Part shown: one piece after another, positions 44,896-53,850 of the stretch
Layout: each line of letters opens with the position of its first letter
Position numbering within the stretch: position 1 is the stretch's first letter
Source of the DNA: Streptomyces sp. NBC_00576
GTDB lineage: Bacteria; Actinomycetota; Actinomycetes; Streptomycetales; Streptomycetaceae
NCBI RefSeq assembly: GCF_036345175.1
Contig: NZ_CP107780.1
Location: 3,968,001 to 4,032,000, forward strand
Direction: 5' to 3'
DNA length: 64,000 nt
Made by a program: the position numbers and the translations under genes
Notes under the pieces: model-generated
What the model was told of the DNA's origin: nothing
Databases searched by the model: none
What the model saw: the letters and a program-made list of their open reading frames with translations, nothing else

Positions 44896-45801
44896 GTGTC
44901 ACACGACACGCTTCCTCGTCCCACGACGACCGACAAGCGTCCGGAACGACCGCGGCCGGACGGCCGTCGTCGCCGCAGGCACTGGACGAGGCGGGCCAAC
45001 CCGCTGGCGGGCCTGGGTTCGATCGTCTGGCTGGTGATCGTCCTCGTCCCGATCTACGCCATGCTGTCGGCCTCGCTCACCGGACCCGACAAGGCCCTCA
45101 CCGGCAACCCCCTGAAACCGCCCACCGATCCGACCCTCGACAACTACAACACCGTCCTCAACTCGGGCTTCTGGCATCTGCTGAGCAACACGGTGATCGT
45201 CGCGGTCACGGTCGTGGGTATCGTCCTCGGGCTCTGCGTCCCGCTGGCGTACGTGGCCGTGCGAACCCGCACCCGCTGGTCGGGCGCGGCCTTCCGGCTG
45301 TTCCTGCTCGGGGTGGCGATCCCGGCCCAGGCCGTGGTGGTCCCGCTGTACCTCCTGATCGCCAAACTCGACCTGTACGACAGCCTGTTGGCGGTGATCC
45401 TGCCGACGGCGGCCTTCGCGATGCCGGTCTCGGTGCTGGTTCTCACCGGCACCCTGCGGGACATCTCGGAGGACCTGTACGAGGCGATGGCCCTCGACGG
45501 CGCCTCCCCCGTCCGCATGCTGTTCCAGCTGACCATCCCCCTGGCCAAGGGCGGTATCAGCACCGTCGTGATCTACGCGGCACTGCAGGCCTGGAACGGC
45601 TTCCTCTTCCCGCTGATCTTCACCCAGTCCGACGAACCCCGCGTCCTCACCCTCGGCCTGTTCAACTTCGTGAGCCAGTACGGCGTGAACATCCCCGCCC
45701 TGCTCGCGTCCGTCGTCCTCTCCGGCGTCCCGATCTTCGCCGTCTATCTGGTGGCCCGGCGCGCACTGATCGGCGGCCTGATGGGCGTGGGCGGCAAGTG
45801 A
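44896..45801 (+). CDS. bxlG: ABC sugar transporter permease (BxlG)
   Basis: About 301 residues, MalG-like. A basic cytoplasmic N-terminus is followed by six helices and the EAA loop YEAMALDGASPVRMLFQLTIP. The start GTG (MSHDTLPR) is preferred because AAGGGA lies about ten bases upstream; a GTG at 44878 inside the end of bxlF is an alternative. It pairs with BxlF to form the channel. Confidence 0.88.
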   Translation: MSHDTLPRPTTTDKRPERPRPDGRRRRRHWTRRANPLAGLGSIVWLVIVLVPIYAMLSASLTGPDKALTGNPLKPPTDPTLDNYNTVLNSGFWHLLSNTVIVAVTVVGIVLGLCVPLAYVAVRTRTRWSGAAFRLFLLGVAIPAQAVVVPLYLLIAKLDLYDSLLAVILPTAAFAMPVSVLVLTGTLRDISEDLYEAMALDGASPVRMLFQLTIPLAKGGISTVVIYAALQAWNGFLFPLIFTQSDEPRVLTLGLFNFVSQYGVNIPALLASVVLSGVPIFAVYLVARRALIGGLMGVGGK

Positions 45802-45841
45802 ACCGACGGCCGGTGAACCCACCTTCTCTGACAGGAGTTTC

Positions 45842-48148
45842 ATGACCACGGCTCCCTGGCGTGACCGCGCCCTGAGCGCCGACGCCCGCGTCGACGACCT
45901 GCTCTCCCGGATGACCCTGGAAGAGAAGACCGCCCAGCTGTACGGCGTATGGGTGGGCGCCTCGACGGACGGTCACGGGGTCGCCCCGCACCAGCACGAC
46001 CTGACCGCGGACTATGAGTGGGACGAGCTGATCACCCAGGGCCTCGGCCAGCTCACCCGCCCCTTCGGTACGGCCCCCGTGGACCCGACGCTGGGCGCGC
46101 AGGCACTGGCCCGCGCCCAGCGTCGGATTGTCGAGGCGGGCCGCTTCGGCATCCCGGCGCTGGCCCACGAGGAGTGCCTGGCCGGCTTCACGGCCTGGCG
46201 TGCGACGGCGTACCCGGTGCCGCTGGCCTGGGGTGCCACCTTCCACCCCGAGCTGGTGGAGGAGATGGCGGCCCGCATCGGCCACGACCTCGCCTCGGTC
46301 GGCGTGCACCAGGGCCTCGCCCCGGTCCTGGACGTCGTACGGGATCTGCGCTGGGGCCGGGTGGAAGAGACGATCGGCGAGGACCCGTACCTGGTGGGGA
46401 CGATCGGGTCGGCTTATGTGCGGGGCCTGGAGTCGGCGGGGATCATCGCCACGCTGAAGCACTTCGCGGGGTACGCGTCCTCGGCCGGCGCCCGCAATCT
46501 GGCGCCCGTACGGGCGGGCGTCCGGGAGTTCGCGGACGTGACCCTTCCCCCGTTCGAGATGGCGCTGCGCGATGGCGGGGCGCGTTCGGTGATGGCCGCC
46601 TATAACGAGACGGACGGCGTCCCGGCCTCCGCCGATCCGCATCTCCTCACCCAACTCCTGCGCGAGGAGTGGGGGTTCACGGGAACGGTGGTCTCGGACT
46701 ACTTCGGCATCGCCTTCCTGGAGTCCCTGCACCGGGTCGCGGGGACACCGGCCGAGGCGGCCCACCTGGCCCTGGCGGCCGGCATCGATGTCGAGCTGCC
46801 GTCGATGGGGAGTTACGGCGACGCGCTGGTGACGGCGGTACGGGCGGGAGACGTACCGGAGTCGCTGGTGGACCGGGCGGCGCGCCGCGTCCTGACGCAG
46901 AAGTGCGAGCTGGGCCTCCTGGACGAGGACTGGCGGCCGGAGCCGGACGGTGGGCCGATCGACCTGGACTCGGCCGGAAACAGGGCGCTGGCCCGCCGGC
47001 TGGCGGAGGAGTCGGTGGTACTGCTGGACAACCCGGACGGCCTGCTCCCGCTGGCCCCGGACACGCGGATCGCGGTCGTCGGACCTCGGGCGGCGGACGC
47101 ATTGGCGATGCTGGGCTGCTACTCGTTCCCCTCGCATGTCCTGCCCAGCCATCCGGAGACCCCGGTGGGAGTCGACATCGCCACGCTCCTGGACTCCCTG
47201 CGCGCCGAACTCCCGGACGCCAAGGTGACGTTCGCTCAGGGCTGTGACACCTCGGAGCCGGGCACCGGGGGCTTCGAGGAGGCGGTGGCCCGGACCGCCG
47301 AGGCGGATGTGTGCGTGGCGGTACTGGGCGACCGGGCCGGCCTGTTCGGCGGGGGCACGTCGGGCGAGGGCTGCGATGTGGCGGAGCTGCAACTGCCCGG
47401 CGTACAGGCCCAGTTGCTGGACGCGCTGGTGTCGACGGGCGTTCCGGTGGTGCTCGTACTGCTCACCGGCAGGCCGTACGCGCTGGGCCCTTGGGACGGT
47501 CAACTGGCTGCGGCAGTACAGGCGTTCTTCCCCGGGGAGGAGGGCGGCCCGGCAGTCGCGGGAGTGCTGTCGGGCCGCGTCACCCCGTCAGGTCGGCTGC
47601 CGGTGAGTGTGCCGAGGGAACGCGGGGGCCAGCCGTGGACGTACCTCCAGCCGCCGCTGGGGCTGGCGGACGATGTGAGCAGTCTGGACCCGACACCGCT
47701 ATATCCCTTCGGGCACGGCCTGTCGTACACCTCGTTCGTCTGGGAGGACTTCGAGGAGGCGGGCGCGGCGGAGATCGGGACGGACGGCTCGTACGAGGTG
47801 TCCGTGACCGTCCGCAACACGGGTGCGCGAGCCGGGGCGGATGTCGTCCAGCTGTATCTGCACGACCCGGTGGCCTCGGTGACCCGGCCTGACGTGCGCC
47901 TGATCGGTTACGAGCGGCTGGAGTTGGCGCCGGGTGCGGCGCGCCGGGTGACCTTCCGCTTCCACGCGGATCTGTCGGCGTTCACGGATCGCGCGGGGCG
48001 CAGGATCGTCGAACCGGGGGCGCTGGAGCTGCGGTTGGGGGCGTCGAGTGCGGATGTGCGGCATACGGCTCGGGTGCGACTCGTGGGTGCGGTAAGGGAG
48101 TTGGGGGCGGATCGGCGACTGCGGTGCGAGACGGAGGTCGGTCCGTAG
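45842..48148 (+). CDS. bxlA: GH3 beta-xylosidase (BxlA)
   Basis: 768 residues without a signal peptide, so it acts in the cytoplasm on imported oligomers. The GH3 barrel has KHFAGYASSAG and the nucleophile motif VVSDYFG (Asp286). The alpha/beta sandwich domain and a C-terminal fibronectin-like domain (about 660-765) follow. The layout fits bacterial beta-xylosidases that release xylose from xylobiose. It is the last gene of the bxlEFGA operon, 40 bp after bxlG with AGGAG before its ATG. Confidence 0.88.
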   Translation: MTTAPWRDRALSADARVDDLLSRMTLEEKTAQLYGVWVGASTDGHGVAPHQHDLTADYEWDELITQGLGQLTRPFGTAPVDPTLGAQALARAQRRIVEAGRFGIPALAHEECLAGFTAWRATAYPVPLAWGATFHPELVEEMAARIGHDLASVGVHQGLAPVLDVVRDLRWGRVEETIGEDPYLVGTIGSAYVRGLESAGIIATLKHFAGYASSAGARNLAPVRAGVREFADVTLPPFEMALRDGGARSVMAAYNETDGVPASADPHLLTQLLREEWGFTGTVVSDYFGIAFLESLHRVAGTPAEAAHLALAAGIDVELPSMGSYGDALVTAVRAGDVPESLVDRAARRVLTQKCELGLLDEDWRPEPDGGPIDLDSAGNRALARRLAEESVVLLDNPDGLLPLAPDTRIAVVGPRAADALAMLGCYSFPSHVLPSHPETPVGVDIATLLDSLRAELPDAKVTFAQGCDTSEPGTGGFEEAVARTAEADVCVAVLGDRAGLFGGGTSGEGCDVAELQLPGVQAQLLDALVSTGVPVVLVLLTGRPYALGPWDGQLAAAVQAFFPGEEGGPAVAGVLSGRVTPSGRLPVSVPRERGGQPWTYLQPPLGLADDVSSLDPTPLYPFGHGLSYTSFVWEDFEEAGAAEIGTDGSYEVSVTVRNTGARAGADVVQLYLHDPVASVTRPDVRLIGYERLELAPGAARRVTFRFHADLSAFTDRAGRRIVEPGALELRLGASSADVRHTARVRLVGAVRELGADRRLRCETEVGP

Positions 48149-48170
48149 CGGGCGGACCCGCCTCGGCGGG

Positions 48171-49160
48171 TCACGGGACCGCGGGGCCGCTCAGGTAGCG
48201 GCCCCGCGTGTCGTACGGCCAGGCGTTGGACACGCAGCCCTTGAGGCCGTCGATCTGCTGCATCATCGCGGGCGCGGGGCGGCCAGGGCCCGGGCAGGTC
48301 TCATGTCCGCGGCCCAGCCAGTGGCCGACCTCGTGGTTGACGATCAGGGCGCGGTACTCGACCGGCGGTCCGGCGAACTCGGGGGAACCGAGCTGCCAGC
48401 GCTTGAGGTTGATCACCACGTCGGCGCCGGTACGGCAGTTGACCTCGCCGATGTGGTCCGGCTGCTTCACGGCGCACAGCTTGTCCGTGGTGGCCGCGGT
48501 GGCGACCCGGAACGTCAACTCGGCATCCGTGCCGGTGACTTGGCGGAACCGGGCGCCCGCCTGACCCCAGCCGCGCCGGTCGCCCAGGATGGTGCCGATC
48601 TGGCGGGCCGCGTCCGCCGGGTCGACGCCCGCGCCGTCCTCGACCTGGACGCGGAAGGGGGTACCGGAGGCGGGACCGGTGACGGTGAGCGGTGCCGTTC
48701 GGAAGGTGCCCGGGCCGGAGGTGGGGATGGTGGGCTGCGTGGAGGAGCCGTTTCCGGATCCCTTCCCGGACCCGGAAGTACCGGTGGCGTCCGGGGACTT
48801 GGGGGACTTCGCCTCCCCGGAGGGGTCGGGGGGCCCGGCGGCGGTGGAGTCGTCGGGGGGCGCACTCGTGGCACCGGTACCGCCCACACCGCCCGTACCG
48901 CCTGTACCTCCCGTGCTGTCCGTCTCCGGATCCGGGGTGGGCTCAGTCGTTGTCCGGACGGCCTCCGGGGAACCGGCCTGCGACCCCTGCGACGCGTTGT
49001 CCGGCAGCAGCCGGGGCAGGAGCAGCGGCACCGCCGCCGTCCCGAGCGCGGCGAGGCAGACCGTGGCGCCGATCGCCCCGATACGGGTCCGGCGCCTGCG
49101 CCGGCGCTGTAACGCGACCAGGCGGCGCGACCCGTTCACTGCACGTCGTTGCTCACTCAT
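48171..49160 (-). CDS. DUF3152 secreted zinc-metalloprotease-like protein
   Basis: 329 residues. A basic N-terminus (RRRRRRTR) and a transmembrane/signal segment (AIGATVCLAALGTAAVPLLL) are followed by a Pro/Ser/Gly-rich spacer and a DUF3152 domain. That domain carries the metzincin-type zinc motif HEVGHWLGRGH and a Met-turn-like AMMQQIDGLKGC. The fold suggests an extracellular metallopeptidase, though activity of this family is not established here. It overlaps the upstream gene by 8 bp in a sigma-factor operon. Confidence 0.82.
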   Translation of the reverse strand: MSEQRRAVNGSRRLVALQRRRRRRTRIGAIGATVCLAALGTAAVPLLLPRLLPDNASQGSQAGSPEAVRTTTEPTPDPETDSTGGTGGTGGVGGTGATSAPPDDSTAAGPPDPSGEAKSPKSPDATGTSGSGKGSGNGSSTQPTIPTSGPGTFRTAPLTVTGPASGTPFRVQVEDGAGVDPADAARQIGTILGDRRGWGQAGARFRQVTGTDAELTFRVATAATTDKLCAVKQPDHIGEVNCRTGADVVINLKRWQLGSPEFAGPPVEYRALIVNHEVGHWLGRGHETCPGPGRPAPAMMQQIDGLKGCVSNAWPYDTRGRYLSGPAVP

Positions 49161-50118
49161 CGGGGGAACCGCCTGTCTCGCTCGTGCTGTCGGTACCGCT
49201 CGGGGCACTCGCCGAGGAAGGCTCGGCGGTGAAGGGCTCGGCGGTGGAGGGCTGGGCGGTGGAGGGCTGGGCAAGGGATGCCCCGGCCGTGGGGGTCGCC
49301 CCGTGCTCCTGCGCTTCGTACTGCGCCTGGTCCTTGATCTCGGCCTTCACCTCGGCGAGCAGTGCCGAAGTGCCCGCCGCGGCCACCAGTTGGTCGGCGG
49401 TGACGGGCGGGGAGACCCTGGCATCGGCGTCCGGGGCGACGGTCAGCTGCACGGTGCTCTCCGCGTAGCGATAGCTGACGCTGACGGACTTGCCGCCCCA
49501 CAGGGCGCCGCCCGCCACCACGACCCGCGCCTCGATCCGGCCGGACAGCCAGGCCGTACGGCAGGTCATGGCCGTCTCAGGCGGGTCCGGGCATTCGACG
49601 AGGGCGTCCGACCTGGTCGTGACCCGCAGCGTCACAGGGAAGGTGTGCCCGTCGATCCGGCCGGCGAAGGACTCCGCGCCGTTGGGGGTGACGGTCCCGA
49701 TCAGATCGCCGAGCGCCCGGGTCAGCGCCTTGGCCATCCGCTCCCCAGGGGCGGCCTCCGACGCGTCCGTGGCCACGGGCACCGGGGCGGCCGAGGCCGG
49801 CGGTGGCGTCGGGGAGGGGACGGCGGGCGGTGCGACCGCCGGGCCGACGGGCGCGGAAGCCTTGTCCCCCAGGCCGCCGAGCACAGCCGAGCCGACGCCC
49901 CCGATCGCGAGGACCCCGGCCACCGCGCCGATCACGGCGGCCCGCGCCCGGACCCGGCGGCGCCTGCCGAGGCGTACCGCCTCCTGCGTCAGATCGGGCA
50001 GCGTCGCCAGCCCGGCGGCGGCCTGCTCCATCAGTTCCCGCAGCTCCCCGACGAGCGCGTCGTCGGGCCCGGCGTCCGGCGCGGGCCGGTGCGGGCGACC
50101 GGGTGGCGTGTCGTGCAC
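49153..50118 (-). CDS. Single-pass membrane protein downstream of a SigE-type sigma gene
   Basis: About 321 residues. A cytoplasmic N-terminus (LVGELRELMEQAAAGLATLPDLTQEAVRLGRRRRVR) is followed by one transmembrane helix (AAVIGAVAGVLAIGGVGSAVLG) and an extracytoplasmic domain with Pro/Ala-rich ends. The layout resembles anti-sigma or sensor proteins encoded just after SigE-family ECF genes, but no zinc anti-sigma motif is present. The GTG start sits six bases after AGAGAGGA. The C-terminal tail has repeated STAEPFTAEP-like units. Confidence 0.75.
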   Translation of the reverse strand: MHDTPPGRPHRPAPDAGPDDALVGELRELMEQAAAGLATLPDLTQEAVRLGRRRRVRARAAVIGAVAGVLAIGGVGSAVLGGLGDKASAPVGPAVAPPAVPSPTPPPASAAPVPVATDASEAAPGERMAKALTRALGDLIGTVTPNGAESFAGRIDGHTFPVTLRVTTRSDALVECPDPPETAMTCRTAWLSGRIEARVVVAGGALWGGKSVSVSYRYAESTVQLTVAPDADARVSPPVTADQLVAAAGTSALLAEVKAEIKDQAQYEAQEHGATPTAGASLAQPSTAQPSTAEPFTAEPSSASAPSGTDSTSETGGSPDE

Positions 50119-50162
50119 GGATGTTCCTCTCTGACGCATCAGCACTGGCGGGGTAAGGGGGG

Positions 50163-50666
50163 TCAGTACTCGGCGGTGTACACATGGGCGTCGCCCAGCA
50201 CCACGCGCAGCCGGGTCAGGGAGCGGGAGCACTGGCTCTTGACCGTGGACTCGCTGCACCGCAGTTGCGCGGCCACCTCCGAGACGCTCAGGTCCTCCCA
50301 GTAGCGCAGGACGACCATCGCCCGCGCCCGGGGCGGGAGTTCGCCGAGGGCGGCCATGAGCGTGACGCGCAGCTCGGGTCTGGGCGCGGCCGGCGCGGGG
50401 TCGGGGCGGGCATGGGCGAGCAGGTCGCGCAGCCGGCGCCGACGCTCGTGCAGGAACAGCCGGGTCAGGACGGTACGGGCGTAGGCGTCGAGGTGTTCGG
50501 CCCGGCTCGCCCGCTGCCAGTGCTGGAAGAGCCGGGCGAGCGTGGACTGCACCAGGTCACGGGCGTGCTCGCGGTCGCCGCAGAGCAGATACGCCGTCCG
50601 GTACAGGCGCTGCCGACCCGCCCGCGCGTACTCCTCGAAGTCCCGCTGCCGGACCGTCGCCGACAT
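50163..50666 (-). CDS. SigE-family ECF RNA polymerase sigma factor
   Basis: 167 residues. Region 2 (RLYRTAYLLCGDREHARDLVQSTLARLFQHW) and region 4 (DLSVSEVAAQLRCSESTVKSQCSRSLTRL) match the actinobacterial SigE family (TIGR02983-like). GGGAGGGTGG directly precedes the ATG. It is the first gene of a three-gene set with a membrane protein and a DUF3152 protein, both perhaps its controllers or effectors at the cell surface (inference). Confidence 0.87.
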   Translation of the reverse strand: MSATVRQRDFEEYARAGRQRLYRTAYLLCGDREHARDLVQSTLARLFQHWQRASRAEHLDAYARTVLTRLFLHERRRRLRDLLAHARPDPAPAAPRPELRVTLMAALGELPPRARAMVVLRYWEDLSVSEVAAQLRCSESTVKSQCSRSLTRLRVVLGDAHVYTAEY

Positions 50667-50687
50667 CCACCCTCCCGTTTCCCGTCA

Positions 50688-50750
50688 TGCGTATGGCTGT
50701 GGCTATGGCTATGGCTGAGGTTGCGGCCATGGCTGTGGCTGTTGCTCACG
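50688..50750. repeat. Hexanucleotide-type repeat tract (ATGGCT/GTGGCT)
   Basis: An imperfect run of ATGGCT and GTGGCT units just upstream of the sigma-factor gene. A CTCAC/CATACGC-rich tail follows to about 50785. No gene is seen in it. Confidence 0.65.
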
Positions 50751-50883
50751 TGCCTCATACGCATCACGCCCCTCACACGCCTCACAGATCTTCCTCACCT
50801 GTTCTTGAGCGCGCTCGGGGCGGAAAGGTTGAAGGGGGTGCGCAAAAATTTCTGGTCCGGCGAACGCCCACTACGGTGAGCGC

Positions 50884-51699
50884 ATGCCCCCTTACCAGCC
50901 GAAGCCCGAGCACCCTCAACTCACAGCGACGGCAAGGTCGTTCGGCGCCGAAGCCACCCGCTACGACCGGGCCCGCCCCCGCTACCCCGAAGCCCTGGTG
51001 CACCGGATCGTCGCCACGGCCCCCGGCCCCGACATCCTGGACGTCGGGGTCGGTACGGGCATCGTGGCCCGGCAGTTCCAGGCGGCCGGGTGCCGGGTGC
51101 TCGGAGTGGAAGTCGACGACCGGATGGCCGAGTTGGCGCGGCGGAGCGGGGTCGAGGCGGAGGTGGCGGCGTTCGAGGAGTGGGACCCCGCCGGGCGGGC
51201 CTTCGACGCGGTGGTGTCCGCCCAGGCCTGGCACTGGGTGGACGCGGTCGCCGGTGCCGCGAAGGCGGCTCGGTCGCTGCGCCCCGGAGGCCAACTCGCC
51301 CTGTTCTGGAACGTGTTCCAGCCCTCGCCCGACGTGACCGGGGCCTTCGCCGAGGTCCACGACCGCGTCCTGCCGGACATCCCCAACCTCTGGACGAGGC
51401 CCGCCCTCGACTCGTACGCGCCCCTGTTCGCCAAGGCGGCCGACGGGATACGGCAGGCGGGCGGCGCGTTCGGCGAGCCGGAGGAGTGGCGGTACGAGTG
51501 GGAGCACCCGTACACCCGCGACGAGTGGCTGGACCTGCTGCCCACCCACGGCCGCACCAACGGGCTCCCACCCGCCCAACTGACGGAACTGCTCTCAGCC
51601 ACCGGCGCCGCGCTCGACACACTGGGCGGCGACTTCACCGTGCGCTACACCACGGTGGCGATCACGGCGTCCCGGACGGTCGACGCCACATCGGGATGA
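50884..51699 (+). CDS. Class I SAM-dependent methyltransferase
   Basis: 271 residues. Motif I DILDVGVGTGIVARQF, acidic loop VEVDDRMAEL and the motif AQAWHWVD place it with methyltransferase domain 11 (UbiE/trans-aconitate type) proteins acting on small molecules. It is monocistronic, with its own 217-bp upstream gap. The substrate is unknown. Confidence 0.82.
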   Translation: MPPYQPKPEHPQLTATARSFGAEATRYDRARPRYPEALVHRIVATAPGPDILDVGVGTGIVARQFQAAGCRVLGVEVDDRMAELARRSGVEAEVAAFEEWDPAGRAFDAVVSAQAWHWVDAVAGAAKAARSLRPGGQLALFWNVFQPSPDVTGAFAEVHDRVLPDIPNLWTRPALDSYAPLFAKAADGIRQAGGAFGEPEEWRYEWEHPYTRDEWLDLLPTHGRTNGLPPAQLTELLSATGAALDTLGGDFTVRYTTVAITASRTVDATSG

Positions 51700-51719
51700 T
51701 CTCGGACGGTTCGTTCGTG

Positions 51720-51929
51720 TCACTCATGGCCGCTTCCCCTGGCGCCGTCTGTCGTCGCCCCAGGCGCGTCCTCGGTACGCCCCCGGGGCCCGGCCACGTA
51801 CCGCTGGGCGATCGTCGCGCAGATCAGGGCGAGGGGCAGGGAGGCCAGTCTCCAGCCGTCGGGCAGCAGCCAGGCCGAGAGCGCGCCGAAGACGGCCAGG
51901 GTGGCGATCAGGGCGGCTCGGGCGGTCAC
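51720..51929 (-). CDS. Small membrane protein, hypothetical
   Basis: 69 residues with two hydrophobic helices (ALIATLAVFGALSAWLL and LASLPLALICATIAQRYVA) and a short acidic/Gly tail. The GTG start overlaps the stop of the preceding gene (GTGA), which supports translation. Function not recognised; with its partner it forms a two-gene membrane unit. Confidence 0.6.
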   Translation of the reverse strand: MTARAALIATLAVFGALSAWLLPDGWRLASLPLALICATIAQRYVAGPRGRTEDAPGATTDGARGSGHE

Positions 51930-52243
51930 CGGTCGGCCTGCCGGGGCACCTCGTGCAACAGGATCGTGGCGGCGAGGCAGACGAGCGCCGGGCCGAGGAG
52001 CACGTCGTCCCACAGGAGACGGTGACTGTCAGGGATGCGGTCCGCGGTGCCGAGGCTGATCCCGACGCCGATCAGGATGTCCGACCACGCATCCGTCCTG
52101 CCCCGGCTCTCCGGCGGGCCTGTCGGAGAGCCGCGCCCCGAGAGTTGGAGTACGCCTCTCCCGACAAGAACCGTGGCGATGGCGAACCCCACCACCCACT
52201 GGGCGACTTCCACAGTTTTCCCTGAGTCCGGTGCGATGGCCAT
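51926..52243 (-). CDS. Small membrane protein, hypothetical
   Basis: 105 residues with hydrophobic segments near residues 12-32, 55-70 and 80-98. No family recognised. The start ATG (MAIAPDSG) has GGGAG about ten bases upstream. It is coupled to the following 69-residue membrane protein. The 264 bp upstream (52244-52507) hold no clear gene. Confidence 0.6.
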   Translation of the reverse strand: MAIAPDSGKTVEVAQWVVGFAIATVLVGRGVLQLSGRGSPTGPPESRGRTDAWSDILIGVGISLGTADRIPDSHRLLWDDVLLGPALVCLAATILLHEVPRQADR

Positions 52244-52507
52244 GATCAGCGCTCTCCCCACCCGCATGTCGCCACACAGACAGGAGCCGCTTGATCATCC
52301 AGGGCGGGACACGCGCGAGCGAGGATCACCTCAACAACGCCCCCGGAAAACACAAAGCGGGTTCAAAGGAGACGGTCGGACAAGGAAAGCCGACCCATCG
52401 AGTCGCCCCATTTGCCCGTACCGCCCGGCCAGTTGCCCCTCATCCGGGCAAAGCGAGGATTGTCCGACCCTTGACGGAAGATACGGAAGATTCGGAAGAC
52501 GCGGACA

Positions 52508-52762
52508 TCACTCTCCCACCACCTCAAAACGCCACCGATGCACCGCCCGCGCCACCAACCCCGCCTCCGGCTCCGGAAGTTCGGGCAGGTCGGCGTCGTA
52601 GTCCGCGTCCCACCACGTGATGACGAGGACGCGGTCCTGCGGAGCCCGGAGCGTCTCCCGGCGCACCGGCGGCACAGCCAGCACCTGCGCCCGTGCCCAG
52701 GCGAGGAGTTCGCCCCCGCGCCCCTCGACGGCCCGTGCCTCCCACATCAACGCGACGGTCAC
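52508..52762 (-). CDS. Small conserved protein coupled to tsaD
   Basis: 84 residues, probably a small alpha/beta fold (VALMWEARAVEGRGGELLAWA, then VLVITWWDADYDADLPELPEP). It resembles antibiotic-biosynthesis-monooxygenase-type dimers in outline, but the link is weak. The GTG start overlaps the tsaD stop (GTGA), so it is translated with the t6A operon. Function unknown. Confidence 0.65.
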   Translation of the reverse strand: MTVALMWEARAVEGRGGELLAWARAQVLAVPPVRRETLRAPQDRVLVITWWDADYDADLPELPEPEAGLVARAVHRWRFEVVGE

Positions 52763-53850
52763 GCGTACAGGTTCCCCTCACTCACCGCATGCGAATGACG
52801 ACCTGGTACGTGCGGGTCGGTCACCGGCAACGACGAGTCCGCCGACAGATCCCAGTCGGAGGCGGCCCTGCCCCGCGCGACCATCTCTGCGCCCAGCGCG
52901 GCCACCATCGCACCGTTGTCCGTGCACAACTTGGGCCGGGGCACCCGGAGTCGGATACCGGCCGCCTCGCACCGCTCCTGGGCGAGTGCCCGCAGCCGCG
53001 AGTTGGCGGCCACTCCCCCGCCGATCATCAGGTGGTCGACGCCCTCGTCCTTGCAGGCCCGCACCGCCTTCCGGGTCAGCACGTCCACGACCGCCTCCTG
53101 GAAGGAGGCCGCCACGTCACGCACCGGCACCTCCTCCCCCGCCGCCCGCTTCGCCTCGATCCAGCGGGCCACGGACGTCTTGAGCCCGGAGAAGGAGAAG
53201 TCGTACGCCGGATCGCGCGGCCCGGTCAGCCCGCGCGGGAACGCGATGGCCTTCGGGTCGCCCTCACGCGCGTACCGGTCGATGACGGGACCGCCGGGGA
53301 AGCCCAGGTTCAGCACCCGCGCGATCTTGTCGAAGGCCTCGCCGGCCGCGTCGTCGATGGTCGCGCCCATGGGCCGTACGTCGGAGGTGATGTCCGAGGA
53401 CAGCAGCAGCGAGGAGTGGCCGCCGCTGACCAGCAGAGCCATGGTCGGCTCGGGCAGCGGCCCGTGCTCCAACTGGTCGACGCAGATGTGCGAGGCGAGA
53501 TGGTTCACGCCGTACAGCGGCTTGCCCAGCGCGTACGCGTACGCCTTCGCCGCCGAGACCCCGACCAGCAGAGCGCCCGCGAGCCCGGGACCCGCGGTGA
53601 CGGCGATGCCGTCGAGGTCCTTGGCGCTGACCCCCGCCTCCTTCAGCGCCCGCTCGATGGTCGGCACCATCGCCTCCAGATGCGCGCGCGAGGCGACCTC
53701 GGGCACGACACCCCCGAACCGGGCGTGCTCGTCGACGCTGGACGCGATGGCGTCCGCGAGCAGCGTGGTCCCCCGGACGATGCCGACGCCGGTCTCGTCG
53801 CAGGAGGTCTCGATGCCGAGGACGAGCGGTACGTCCTTGGAGTCAGCCAT
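52759..53850 (-). CDS. tsaD: tRNA t6A37 threonylcarbamoyltransferase subunit TsaD
   Basis: A 363-residue Kae1/TsaD ATPase that moves the threonylcarbamoyl group from its AMP ester to A37 of ANN-decoding tRNAs. LGIETSCDETGVGIV at the N-terminus, metal-binding NHLASH and the ASKH-fold motif VSGGHSSL are present, with normal length. The ATG overlaps the end of tsaB-rimI by 8 bp. Confidence 0.95.
   Translation of the reverse strand: MADSKDVPLVLGIETSCDETGVGIVRGTTLLADAIASSVDEHARFGGVVPEVASRAHLEAMVPTIERALKEAGVSAKDLDGIAVTAGPGLAGALLVGVSAAKAYAYALGKPLYGVNHLASHICVDQLEHGPLPEPTMALLVSGGHSSLLLSSDITSDVRPMGATIDDAAGEAFDKIARVLNLGFPGGPVIDRYAREGDPKAIAFPRGLTGPRDPAYDFSFSGLKTSVARWIEAKRAAGEEVPVRDVAASFQEAVVDVLTRKAVRACKDEGVDHLMIGGGVAANSRLRALAQERCEAAGIRLRVPRPKLCTDNGAMVAALGAEMVARGRAASDWDLSADSSLPVTDPHVPGRHSHAVSEGNLYA

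Noticed and set aside
45662..47503. A 613-codon open frame on the - strand
   Set aside because: Antisense to bxlG and bxlA, with no recognisable domain.
39847..48148. Polyketide or other biosynthetic cluster
   Set aside because: No synthase, NRPS or terpene genes; the SnoaL-like protein at 30.4 kb stands alone.
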